Source of the DNA: JAICLV01 sp036380925
Lineage (GTDB): Bacteria > Actinomycetota > Actinomycetes > Acidothermales > Acidothermaceae
Direction of reading: 5' to 3'
Assembly: GCA_036380925.1 (NCBI GenBank)
Contig: DASVDW010000050.1
Span: forward strand, 1 to 19,963
Length of the DNA stretch: 19,963 nt
A program made the translations under genes and the position numbers. Each line of letters starts with the position of its first letter. Position 1 is the stretch's first letter. Shown piece after piece: positions 1 to 7,079 of this stretch. The notes below the pieces were generated by a model. The model was not told where the DNA came from. It saw only the letters and a list, made by a program, of their open reading frames with translations, and searched no databases.

Positions 1-709
1 CATCAACGACAACTGCGGCTCCACGCACCTCGCGCTGCTGCAAGAGGCCGTCATCCGGCAAGGCGCCGACGCCGGAATCGCGCACGACGGCGACGCCGAC
101 CGCTGCCTCGCGATCGCCGCCGACGGCTCCGTCGTCGACGGCGACCAGATCCTGGCCGTCCTCGCGTTGGCGATGCGCGAGTCAGGGCGGCTCGTGGCCG
201 ACACCGTCGTGGCCACGGTCATGTCCAACCTGGGGTTCAAGCTCGGCATGCGGGCGGCCGGCATCGAGGTCATCGAGACCGCGGTCGGCGACCGCTACGT
301 GCTCGAGGCGATGAAGGCCGGCGGCTACGTCCTCGGGGGCGAGCAAAGCGGCCACGTCATCATGCTCGAGCACGCCACCACCGGCGACGGCATCCTCACC
401 GGTTTGCAACTGCTGTCTCGCGTCGCGGAGACCGGCAAGTCGCTGGCCGAGCTGGCCGGCGTGATGACCCGGCTGCCGCAGGTGCTCGTCAACGTGGGCG
501 GCGTCGACAAGTCGCGCGCCGATGTTGACGTCGAGCTGTTGGAGGCGGTGGCGGCGGCCCAGCAAGAGCTCGGCGCTGAAGGTCGCGTGTTGCTGCGGCC
601 GAGCGGCACCGAGCCGCTCGTGCGGGTGATGGTCGAGGCGACCAGCCACGAACAGGCCGAGGCTGTTGCGTCGCGGTTGGCAGGTGTGGTGCGCGACCGT
701 CTCGGTTGA
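1..709 (+). CDS. glmM: Phosphoglucosamine mutase, 3' part (5' end outside window)
   Basis: GlmM converts glucosamine-6-phosphate to glucosamine-1-phosphate in the cytoplasm, on the way to UDP-GlcNAc and peptidoglycan. The reading frame is open from base 2 to a TGA at 707-709, giving the last 235 residues, roughly half of a ~445-residue enzyme. Three phosphohexomutase signatures are visible: the Mg-binding loop DGDADR (codons 29-34 of the fragment, nt 86-103), the sugar-binding loop GEQSGH (from about nt 338) and the phosphate-binding loop RPSGTEP (from nt 596). The phosphoserine loop lies upstream of the window. The first in-frame ATG, at 167, is internal and downstream of the metal loop, so it is not the start. 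The GEQSGH motif and the nearby glmS favour GlmM over other phosphomannomutases. It converges on the ABC operon with 11 bp between stop codons. Confidence 0.95.
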   Translation, partial: INDNCGSTHLALLQEAVIRQGADAGIAHDGDADRCLAIAADGSVVDGDQILAVLALAMRESGRLVADTVVATVMSNLGFKLGMRAAGIEVIETAVGDRYVLEAMKAGGYVLGGEQSGHVIMLEHATTGDGILTGLQLLSRVAETGKSLAELAGVMTRLPQVLVNVGGVDKSRADVDVELLEAVAAAQQELGAEGRVLLRPSGTEPLVRVMVEATSHEQAEAVASRLAGVVRDRLG

Positions 710-710
710 G

Positions 711-730
711 GCCCGGCGGGTCAGCCGGGC
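711..730. terminator. Hairpin between convergent glmM and ABC operon
   Basis: GCCCGGC (711-717) pairs perfectly with GCCGGGC (724-730) around a 6-nt loop that contains the reverse-strand stop codon of the last ABC permease (721-723). It lies just after the glmM stop. No T-run follows on either strand, so it would be a U-less, bidirectional terminator or mRNA-end stabiliser, as is common in high-GC actinobacteria. Termination is inferred from position and stem only. Confidence 0.45.
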
Positions 731-1434
731 TCGCCGCTGATCCGGTAGCCGCTGAGCCGGTCCACGGCGAGTCGACTCGCGACCACGATGACCACGACCA
801 ACATCGGGATTGCCACCGACAGCGACACGTTCGCGGGTATCTCGTCGCCGGCGTGCGCGATCGCGCGCGCGACCGACAACGAGTACTGCTGCACGCTCAG
901 CACGCCAATGCCCGACACGAAGCTCGCGAGCAAGCCTTCCCACACGAGCACGTAAATGAGGCCGACCGCCATCGCGCGGCGCGTCGCGACCGACAGCGCA
1001 AGGAAAATCGCGACGTACACGACCGCGCCCACTGCCGTTCCGACCGCGTACGCGACGGAAAGCCGCGTGCGGCCCGGGAACGCGATGACTCCGGCGAGGA
1101 ACTCGGGAACGGCGGTGAACACCACGGTGACAATAGCGGCAACCACGAATTTCGTTGTGACGATGACACTTCGTGGTGTCGGCGTGGCGAGCAAGTAGAT
1201 CGCGGTGCCGTCGTCGAGTTCGGCGCCGAGCACTCCGGTGCCCACGATGAGCGCAACCAGCGGCAACAACGCGGTGACGCCGAAGTGGTCGAGGAGGTTC
1301 TCCGGCGCATTACCGTTTCCGGCTCGAAACGCCACCGCCAACAGCAACAACACGATCGGCAGCAGCGCGAGTAGGAACACCCGACGTCGTCCGAGCAACG
1401 CGCGATAGGTGATGCGGGCGATCACGGCGTTCAT
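721..1434 (-). CDS. ABC-2-type transporter permease (second pair)
   Basis: A 237-residue integral membrane protein, last gene of the four-gene ABC operon. It begins with a short basic cytoplasmic N-terminus (residues 1-18). About six hydrophobic segments follow, near residues 19-38, 53-70, 90-118, 125-150, 155-175 and 205-225, which is the usual layout of an ABC-2 exporter permease. Its ATG start overlaps the stop of the upstream ATPase by 4 bp (ATGA), so it is very likely translationally coupled to it and forms the membrane half of that pump. No clear Shine-Dalgarno precedes it, which fits coupling. The substrate cannot be told from sequence. The assignment rests on topology and neighbours, because ABC-2 permeases carry few sequence motifs. 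Confidence 0.8.
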   Translation of the reverse strand: MNAVIARITYRALLGRRRVFLLALLPIVLLLLAVAFRAGNGNAPENLLDHFGVTALLPLVALIVGTGVLGAELDDGTAIYLLATPTPRSVIVTTKFVVAAIVTVVFTAVPEFLAGVIAFPGRTRLSVAYAVGTAVGAVVYVAIFLALSVATRRAMAVGLIYVLVWEGLLASFVSGIGVLSVQQYSLSVARAIAHAGDEIPANVSLSVAIPMLVVVIVVASRLAVDRLSGYRISGEPG

Positions 1435-2342
1435 CGGCGCACCAGGTAAGAGAAGACGCTCTCCAGCGACTCGTCCGCCGGAATCACCTCGCGTAAGCCG
1501 ATGTTGTGTTCGCGCGCGATGCCAGCGAGCGCTCGGGTGAAGCTGCCGAAGTCGGCGGCCTGCACTCGCAGCACCGGCCCCTCGATCGCGACGCCCGCGG
1601 TGTGTCGCGCGCCCATCAGCGCCGACGCGAGCGCGCGGTCGTCGGTGGAGCGGATGGTGAACACGTGCGGCCGATCGGTCATCAGCCGCCGGATTTCCCG
1701 GAAATCTCCCGACGCGGCCAGCCGACCGGCCACCACGACCTGGACGACGTCCGACAACTGCTCGACCTCTTCGAGGATGTGCGAGCTGAACAGCACGGTG
1801 CGGCCGGCGTCGGCCAGGTTCTTCAGCAAGTCCATCATGTGCAGTCGTTGACGTGGGTCCATGCCGTTGAACGGCTCGTCGAGCAACAGCACCCGCGGGT
1901 CGTGCACCAGCGCCGACGCCACCTTGGCGCGTTGGCGCATGCCCTTGGAGTAGGTGCCGATCTTTCGATCGGCGGCGTCGGTCAGCTCGACGGTCTCAAG
2001 GGCGTGTTGCGCGGCCTGCCGCGGGTTGGGAAGGCGGTGCAGTTTCGCGCTCGCCTCGACGAATTCCCTGCCGGTCAAGAAGGTGTACGCCGCTTCACGC
2101 TCCGGCACCAACCCCACGACGTCATACATCTTCGGACGTCGCCACGTGGGCTCGCCGTCGATCGTGACACTTCCATTGGACGGCGGAAGAAACCCGGCCA
2201 TCATGTGCAGCAGTGTCGACTTGCCTGCGCCATTTGGGCCCAGCAGGCCAGTCACACCCGGGCCAATCGTCATTGTGATGTCGTTGACGGCCACCACGTT
2301 GCCGTACCAGCGCGACACCGCGCTCAGCTCAAGCACGCTCAT
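1431..2342 (-). CDS. ABC transporter ATP-binding protein (second pair)
   Basis: A cytoplasmic ATPase of 303 residues that should power the adjacent ABC-2 permease. Walker A is GPNGAGKST (residues 35-43), the ABC signature is YSKGMRQR (131-138), Walker B is VLLLDEP (151-157), and the switch histidine is in SSH (H188). The Q-loop region reads GLVPER, so the usual glutamine is not obvious, as in other drug-exporter-type ATPases paired with ABC-2 permeases. A C-terminal extension (about 215-303) follows the nucleotide-binding domain, with a pattern (strand, ALxxALAGIAxE, then a SLESVFSYLV tail) common in this subfamily. The ATG start lies 13 nt after the stop of the upstream permease, without a strong ribosome site. 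The 3' end overlaps the next permease by 4 bp. Confidence 0.92.
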   Translation of the reverse strand: MSVLELSAVSRWYGNVVAVNDITMTIGPGVTGLLGPNGAGKSTLLHMMAGFLPPSNGSVTIDGEPTWRRPKMYDVVGLVPEREAAYTFLTGREFVEASAKLHRLPNPRQAAQHALETVELTDAADRKIGTYSKGMRQRAKVASALVHDPRVLLLDEPFNGMDPRQRLHMMDLLKNLADAGRTVLFSSHILEEVEQLSDVVQVVVAGRLAASGDFREIRRLMTDRPHVFTIRSTDDRALASALMGARHTAGVAIEGPVLRVQAADFGSFTRALAGIAREHNIGLREVIPADESLESVFSYLVRR

Positions 2343-2355
2343 CTCATCACCGGGC

Positions 2356-3207
2356 TCATGTCGCGATCTTCTGGTAGCGGCGCAACAACACCAGCACGAA
2401 GGCGATGACGAACAGCACGCTCACGATGCCGTAGGCGGCCGAGGGCACTGCGTTCTCATCGATGACCTTGCCATGCAGCAGCCACACCCGAAGTCCGTCG
2501 AGCAAGGTGAACGGCGAGAACAGCTGCCCGAAGCGGCCGCTGTTGTTGGGCAGGCCGGACAGCGCGCCGGCGACCGCCGAGGTGATGAGGTAGACGCCGA
2601 TGACGGCGGCGGTGGCGAACGCGCGGCGCCGGGCAAACGCCGCGATGACAAGTCCAAGCGCGCCAAGCAGAATCGCGTGGAAGACGCCGTTCGCAAGGCC
2701 CAGCGCGAATTGCGCGGTCTGGTGCCTGGCGTCGCCGGGATGGTGGCTGATCGTCGCGATGCTGCCGAGCCAGTACACAAGGAGCGGCCCGGCGATCAGC
2801 GCGAACATCGCGGTGATCATCGCGGCAAGTTTCGCCAGCGCGTAGTCGCTGCGTCGAATGGGACGCGAGAAGTACAGCGGCAGCACCTGATAGCGCTGGT
2901 CGCGCGACAGCAACTCGGGCGCCTGCGCGGCCAAGAAGATGGCGAGCGGCGCCTGCAGCTGGATCGGATAGAAGTCGTAGCGCTCGACTTGCGTTCCGGT
3001 CCGCGACATCACCGCGATGAGCACGATGACGGGGACGAACATGATGGCGACCACGAGCCAAGGCAGCACTTTTGACTTGGCTGGCCGGCCCAACCCGAAA
3101 AGACCGCGCAACCCGTGCAGGTAAAGCGAAATCACCGCGCTTCGTCGTCCAAGCCGCGGACCGTCGTAGCGCTGGTAGCCGATGTCGTAGATGACGGACT
3201 CAGACAC
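2356..3207 (-). CDS. ABC-2-type transporter permease (first pair)
   Basis: A 283-residue membrane protein. The first ~45 residues are polar and basic (IYDIGYQRYDGPRLGRR near the N-terminus, a motif I associate with this actinobacterial permease type). Hydrophobic segments follow near 47-68, 80-97, 120-147, 168-190, 192-216 and 256-275. The GTG start overlaps the upstream ATPase by 8 bp. It has a strong Shine-Dalgarno, AAGGGGAGG on the minus strand (plus-strand 3214-3222), 6 nt from the start, which decides this start codon. It should be the membrane partner of the ATPase at 3200-4174. Substrate unknown. The two permeases of the operon differ clearly in length and sequence, so they are not a recent duplication. 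Confidence 0.85.
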   Translation of the reverse strand: MSESVIYDIGYQRYDGPRLGRRSAVISLYLHGLRGLFGLGRPAKSKVLPWLVVAIMFVPVIVLIAVMSRTGTQVERYDFYPIQLQAPLAIFLAAQAPELLSRDQRYQVLPLYFSRPIRRSDYALAKLAAMITAMFALIAGPLLVYWLGSIATISHHPGDARHQTAQFALGLANGVFHAILLGALGLVIAAFARRRAFATAAVIGVYLITSAVAGALSGLPNNSGRFGQLFSPFTLLDGLRVWLLHGKVIDENAVPSAAYGIVSVLFVIAFVLVLLRRYQKIAT

Positions 3208-4174
3208 CGGCGGCCTCCCCTTGCTGCTGGCCTTGTCGCGGCAGGTCTTCGTGCGCTTGGTGCGGTTCGCTGAACATGTCAGACAGCCGATGCCGGCGTT
3301 GCTCGAGCCGCAGCAGCGCCAAACCGAGGTCGGCGACGGTGTCGCGCACCGCGTCGTACATCGCGGCTTCGTCGTCCGGTGGCAACGCGACGACGAGCGC
3401 GCGGCCGTCGACGTCCGCGTTGATGTTGATTTCGGTCAGCCTGGCGGCGAGCGCGTCGCGAGCTGGCGCGCCGCCGTCGACCTCGACCGCCAGCAACTGC
3501 TGGGCGCGGGTGTACGAGGCGATGGAGTCGGAGGCGCGCAACTTGCCGGCGTCGATGACGACGAGGTGCTCGCAGATGCGTTCGAGCTCGCCGAGCAGGT
3601 GAGACGCGACGACCACGGCCATCCCGAACTCGGTGCCGGTGCGTTGCACCAGCGCCAGCATCTCGTCGCGACCCGCCGGGTCGAGCCCGTTGGTCGGCTC
3701 GTCGAGCAGCAGCAGCTGGGGGTCGTGCACGAGCGCCTGCGCGAGTTTCACCCGCTGCTTCATGCCGGTGGAGTAACCGCCGATCGGGCGGTATCGCTCC
3801 TCATACAACCCGACGTGGCGCAACACCTCGGCGGTGCGCTCCCGGGCGGCGGCGCGGGGGAGGCCGGCGACCCGGCCGAGATGGCCGACCAGCTCCGTTG
3901 CCGAGACGTCCGGCGGCAGGCAGTCGTGCTCGGGCATGTAGCCCACCAGGCCGCGCACCTGCTCGCCTTCGGTGACGATGTCGCGCCCGAGCACCTGGGC
4001 GGCGCCGGCCGTCGGCTCCAGCAACCCGAGCAAGACCTTGATGAGCGTGCTCTTGCCGGCGCCGTTCGCCCCGACCAAGCCGACGATGCCCGGCTCGATC
4101 GCGACGGTCAGCGCGTCGAGGGCGGTGACCGGGCCGTACCGCTTGGTGAGGGCGGCCGTCTCGATGACTGGCAC
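3200..4174 (-). CDS. ABC transporter ATP-binding protein (first pair), operon leader
   Basis: A 324-residue cytoplasmic ATPase, first gene of the four-gene ABC operon. Walker A is GANGAGKST (35-43), signature YSTGMKQR (134-141), Walker B LLLLDEP (154-160), D-loop GLD (163-165), switch histidine H192. The Q-loop position reads GYMPEHD rather than a plain Gln, as in the family of ATPases that serve ABC-2 permeases. A C-terminal extension (about 225-324) ends in a polar, Gln-rich tail. The GTG start is chosen because the hexamer TAGCGT on the minus strand (4181-4186) lies 6 nt upstream and no Shine-Dalgarno is visible, which suggests a leaderless mRNA. The gene is divergent from glmS across the inverted repeat at 4209-4274. 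Exporter direction is inferred from family, and the substrate is unknown. Confidence 0.92.
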   Translation of the reverse strand: MPVIETAALTKRYGPVTALDALTVAIEPGIVGLVGANGAGKSTLIKVLLGLLEPTAGAAQVLGRDIVTEGEQVRGLVGYMPEHDCLPPDVSATELVGHLGRVAGLPRAAARERTAEVLRHVGLYEERYRPIGGYSTGMKQRVKLAQALVHDPQLLLLDEPTNGLDPAGRDEMLALVQRTGTEFGMAVVVASHLLGELERICEHLVVIDAGKLRASDSIASYTRAQQLLAVEVDGGAPARDALAARLTEININADVDGRALVVALPPDDEAAMYDAVRDTVADLGLALLRLEQRRHRLSDMFSEPHQAHEDLPRQGQQQGEAAGV

Positions 4175-4180
4175 GCACTG

Positions 4181-4186
4181 ACGCTA
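4181..4186 (-). promoter_or_regulatory. Candidate -10 box of the ABC operon (leaderless type)
   Basis: On the minus strand the hexamer TAGCGT ends 6 nt before the GTG at 4174. This matches the TANNNT consensus and places transcription initiation at or next to the start codon. No good -35 is visible; the -35 window ends at the outer edge of the inverted repeat. Inferred from spacing and pattern only. Confidence 0.45.
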
Positions 4187-4208
4187 TCGCGCACCCGCCC
4201 CTCCCGGG

Positions 4209-4274
4209 CCGGTGATCATGCAGTTAGGGGCAACTTTCGGCGGGCCGGGTTGCGCCTAACTGCATGATCACCGG
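4209..4274. repeat. Long near-perfect inverted repeat between divergent promoters
   Basis: Arms 4209-4234 and 4249-4274 are reverse complements over 26 bp with a single mismatch (G4229 opposite G4254), separated by a 14-bp spacer (4235-4248). Each arm contains TGATCATGCAGTTAGG in one orientation, and TGATCA is itself a palindrome. The repeat is non-coding. It sits between the -10 boxes of the ABC operon (ends at 4186, 22 bp away) and of glmS (starts at 4295, 20 bp away), so its outer edges abut both -35 regions symmetrically. It could be a paired operator for a shared regulator, a cruciform or insulating structure, or one copy of a dispersed palindromic repeat. I saw no second copy in this window. 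Confidence 0.9.
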
Positions 4275-4294
4275 GAAGGGTGGGGTGCGGCCAC

Positions 4295-4300
4295 TACGCT
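4295..4300 (+). promoter_or_regulatory. Candidate -10 box of glmS (leaderless type)
   Basis: TACGCT ends 7 nt before the glmS ATG at 4308, and no Shine-Dalgarno is present between it and the ATG. This is the actinobacterial arrangement in which the transcript begins at the start codon. The -35 position falls at the right edge of the inverted repeat. Inferred. Confidence 0.5.
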
Positions 4301-4307
4301 TGCGGTC

Positions 4308-6155
4308 ATGTGTGGAATCGTCGCGTACGTCGGTCCGCGCCCGGCTAAGGACGTCGTCCTTGAAGGGCTGCGCCGACTGGAGTACCGCGGCTATGACTCC
4401 GCGGGCATCGCGGTGCTCGACGGCGAACAGGTCGAGCTGCGCCGCAAAGCCGGCGCCCTGAGCAACCTGGAGGAGTTGCTGGCCGCCGCGCCGCTGCCGA
4501 CGTCCGGCACCGGCCTTGGGCACACCAGGTGGGCCACCCACGGCGCGCCGACTGACGACAACGCCCACCCGCACCTCGACTGCAAGAAGTCGCTTGCGCT
4601 CATTCACAACGGTGTCATTGAAAATCACGCGCCGCTGCGCGCGCAGCTGGCGGAGTCGGGTCATGAGTTCCGGTCGCAGACCGACACCGAGGTCGTGGCG
4701 CATCTGTTGGAAGACGCGTTTGCCCGTTCGGGCGACCTCGCGCAGGCGATGCGCGACGTGTGCCAGGTGATTGACGGCTCGTTCAGCCTGGTGGCGGTGC
4801 ACCGCGACGCGCCGGGCGTCGTCGTCGGCGCGCGGCGGAACTCGCCGCTGGTCGTCGGCGTGGGCGAGGGCGAGATGTTCGTCGCCAGCGACGTCGCCGC
4901 GTTCATCTCGGCCACCCGCGACGCGCTCGAACTCGGTCAGGACGAAGTGGTGTGCGTCACCTCGTCCGGCGTCGAGGTGACGACGTTCGACGGCGCGGTC
5001 GTCGCCGGACGTCGCTACCACGTCGACTGGGACGTCTCGGCTGCGGAAAAGGGCGGCTACGACTACTTCATGTTGAAGGAGATCGCCGAGCAGCCCGACG
5101 CGGTCGCGGCCACGCTGCTCGGGCGGCTCACGCAGGACGGCGCGCTCACCCTGGACGAGACCCGGCTCGATCCGCGGTTGCTTCGCGACATCGACAAGAT
5201 CGTCATCGTCGCGTGCGGATCCGCCTACCACGCGGGGCTGATCGCCAAGTACGCCATCGAGCACTGGGCCGGCCTGCCGTGCGAGGTGGAGCTCGCCTCC
5301 GAGTTCCGTTACCGAGATCCGATTCTCGACAAGCAGTCGCTGGTCATCGCCATCTCGCAGTCCGGTGAGACGCTCGACACCTTGATGGCCGTGCAACACG
5401 CCAAGGAGATGGGCGCGCGCGTCTTGGCGATCTGCAATGTCAACGGCTCGACCATTCCGCGCGCGTCCGACGCCGTGCTGTACACCCGAGCCGGTCCGGA
5501 GATCGGCGTGGCCGCGACGAAGAGCTTCGTCACCCAGCTGGTCGCGGTGTATCTGGTCGCTTTGTATCTCGGCCAGGTGAGGGGCACCAAGTTCGGCGAC
5601 GAGGTCGGCGCCGTCGTCCGCGAGCTGGCGGCCACACCGGAGAAGGTGGCCCAGGTGCTGCACACGATGGAGCCGGTGCGCGAGATCGCGCGGCAGTTGG
5701 CGTCCGCGCCGACCGTGCTGTTCCTCGGCCGTCACGTCGGTTACCCCGTGGCCCTCGAAGGCGCTCTGAAGCTGAAAGAACTCGCCTACATGCACGCCGA
5801 GGGCTTCGCCGCCGGTGAGTTGAAGCACGGCCCGATCGCCCTTGTCGAACAAGGGCTTCCGGTGGTCGTCGTGATGCCCCCTCCCACCGGGCGCTCGGTG
5901 CTGCACGCGAAGTTGCTCTCCAACGTGCAGGAGGTGCGCGCGCGCGGCGCCTACACCATCGTGATCGCCGAGGAGGGCGACACCGCGGTCGACAGCTACG
6001 CCGACGAGCTGGTGCGGGTGCCGAAGGTGGCGACGCTGCTGCAGCCGATCGTGTCGGTCATCCCGCTGCAGGTGTTCGCCAGCGAACTCGCGGTCGCGCG
6101 CGGCAACAACGTGGATCGCCCGCGCAATCTCGCGAAGTCCGTCACCGTCGAGTAG
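4308..6155 (+). CDS. glmS: Glutamine--fructose-6-phosphate aminotransferase (isomerizing)
   Basis: GlmS makes glucosamine-6-phosphate from fructose-6-phosphate and glutamine, the entry step to UDP-GlcNAc. The 615-residue product has the usual length and domain order. The N-terminal class II glutaminase domain starts MCGIVAYVG, with Cys2 becoming the nucleophile after Met removal; RRLEYRGYDSAG and the TRWATHG and HNGVIEN stretches follow. The first SIS domain (about 285-420) holds CGSAYHAG and SQSGETLDT. The second SIS domain (about 455-600) holds KLKELAYMHAEGF and ELKHGP. The C-terminus PRNLAKSVTVE carries the Schiff-base lysine. The ATG is fixed by the catalytic Cys2. No ribosome site is seen; a -10 at 4295-4300 suggests a leaderless mRNA. 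No glmS ribozyme or riboswitch is present, since only about 130 bp separate it from the divergent gene. An alpha/beta hydrolase gene follows 6 bp downstream. Confidence 0.98.
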   Translation: MCGIVAYVGPRPAKDVVLEGLRRLEYRGYDSAGIAVLDGEQVELRRKAGALSNLEELLAAAPLPTSGTGLGHTRWATHGAPTDDNAHPHLDCKKSLALIHNGVIENHAPLRAQLAESGHEFRSQTDTEVVAHLLEDAFARSGDLAQAMRDVCQVIDGSFSLVAVHRDAPGVVVGARRNSPLVVGVGEGEMFVASDVAAFISATRDALELGQDEVVCVTSSGVEVTTFDGAVVAGRRYHVDWDVSAAEKGGYDYFMLKEIAEQPDAVAATLLGRLTQDGALTLDETRLDPRLLRDIDKIVIVACGSAYHAGLIAKYAIEHWAGLPCEVELASEFRYRDPILDKQSLVIAISQSGETLDTLMAVQHAKEMGARVLAICNVNGSTIPRASDAVLYTRAGPEIGVAATKSFVTQLVAVYLVALYLGQVRGTKFGDEVGAVVRELAATPEKVAQVLHTMEPVREIARQLASAPTVLFLGRHVGYPVALEGALKLKELAYMHAEGFAAGELKHGPIALVEQGLPVVVVMPPPTGRSVLHAKLLSNVQEVRARGAYTIVIAEEGDTAVDSYADELVRVPKVATLLQPIVSVIPLQVFASELAVARGNNVDRPRNLAKSVTVE

Positions 6156-6161
6156 GACGCG

Positions 6162-7079
6162 GTGGACACGGCGTTCGCATCGGCGCCCGCGGCGCGCCGA
6201 ATCGTCAGCTCGCAGCTGTCGTACGACCTCTACGCCGACGCGGTGTTCGCGCGGCGTCCGGGCTATCGAGACTTGACCCTCGACCTGCTGCGCCCGCTCG
6301 GCGACGCGCTCCCGCCGGTCGTCGTCTGGATACACGGTGGCTCCTACATCAGCGGCACTCACCGCGCGCTGCCGGACCCGCTGCGGCCGTCCCGGTTGGA
6401 CGAGCGCTTGGTCGGCGCCGGGTTTGCGGTCGCGCGGGTCAGCTACCGGTTCAGCGCGGAGGCGCGTTTTCCCGCCCAGTTGCTGGACGTGCGGGCCGCG
6501 ATCCGGTGGCTGCGCCGTCACGCTGTGGCGCTGCGGCTGGACGGGTCGAAGATCGGGGTCTGGGGGGAGTCGGCCGGCGGGCACCTCGCCGCGCTGGCCT
6601 GCCTCGCGCCGGACGGCTTGTTCCTCGACGCGGACGTCGACGGCGATGTCACGGCCGATGTCACCGCCGACGTCCAAGCAGGCGTGATCTGGTACGCGCC
6701 CAGCGACTTTCTCACGCTGCAGGAGCAAAACCGGGCCGACTCGCAGATCGACCACAACGCTGCCGACGCCCCGGGCGGCTTGTTGCTCGGCGCCCCGATC
6801 ACGACCGTAAGGGACGACGCGCGCGCCGCCAGCTCGGTGACGTACGCGCACCCTGGCGCGCCGGCGATGCTGCTCGCGCACGGCCGGATCGACGGCGTCG
6901 TGCCGGTCGGGCAAAGCGAGGAGTTGCACGAGGCGCTGCTCGCCCGCGGCGCCGACAGCAGCCTGACGATCATCGAGGGCGCGGATCACTGTTTCATCGG
7001 GGCGGATCTGGACCCCTTGGTCGCGCAGGCGGTCGCGTTCTTTCAGCAGAAACTGCGCTCCAACGCGGAGAGCCGATGA
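6162..7079 (+). CDS. Alpha/beta hydrolase, HSL/carboxylesterase type
   Basis: A 305-residue serine hydrolase of the hormone-sensitive-lipase or carboxylesterase type. The oxyanion-hole motif is HGGSY (H58-G59-G60), the nucleophile elbow is GESAGG (Ser137), the acid is probably Asp244 in HGRIDGVVP, and the base is His276 in GADHCF, so the full triad is present. No signal peptide is seen, so it should be cytoplasmic and act on small esters or possibly amides; the substrate is unknown. The GTG start is 6 nt after the glmS stop. The 3' end overlaps the nnr start by 4 bp (ATGA), so it sits in one operon with glmS and nnr. Residues 158-173 are encoded by a 12-bp imperfect tandem repeat (6633-6680) giving a DVxx-DVTA-DVTA-DVQA run in a likely surface loop. 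Confidence 0.88.
   Translation: MDTAFASAPAARRIVSSQLSYDLYADAVFARRPGYRDLTLDLLRPLGDALPPVVVWIHGGSYISGTHRALPDPLRPSRLDERLVGAGFAVARVSYRFSAEARFPAQLLDVRAAIRWLRRHAVALRLDGSKIGVWGESAGGHLAALACLAPDGLFLDADVDGDVTADVTADVQAGVIWYAPSDFLTLQEQNRADSQIDHNAADAPGGLLLGAPITTVRDDARAASSVTYAHPGAPAMLLAHGRIDGVVPVGQSEELHEALLARGADSSLTIIEGADHCFIGADLDPLVAQAVAFFQQKLRSNAESR
6633..6680 (+). repeat. 12-bp imperfect tandem repeat inside the hydrolase gene
   Basis: Four consecutive 12-bp units (GACGTCGACGGC, GATGTCACGGCC, GATGTCACCGCC, GACGTCCAAGCA) stay in frame and encode Asp-Val-x-x four times. Units 2 and 3 differ at one base. The repeat lies between the nucleophile elbow and the catalytic Asp, in what is probably a variable loop. 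Confidence 0.7.

Noticed and set aside
182..943. Long minus-strand open frame (253 codons) across glmM
   Set aside because: Composition is Arg/His/Gly-rich with no recognisable domain; it lies antisense to glmM and the permease, typical of high-GC shadow frames.
4209..4274. Inverted repeat as the ends of an insertion sequence or MITE
   Set aside because: Only 14 bp lie between the arms, no target-site duplication is visible and no transposase is nearby; kept as an unexplained palindromic repeat instead.
4201..4307. glmS ribozyme/riboswitch upstream of glmS
   Set aside because: The upstream gap is only 133 bp and is filled by the inverted repeat and two promoters; the mRNA appears leaderless, and no ribozyme core is seen.
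4224..6989. 921-codon minus-strand open frame covering glmS and the hydrolase
   Set aside because: It is antisense to glmS, which has every catalytic motif; its translation is Arg/His/Val-rich without domains, and it would swallow the inverted repeat and promoter region.
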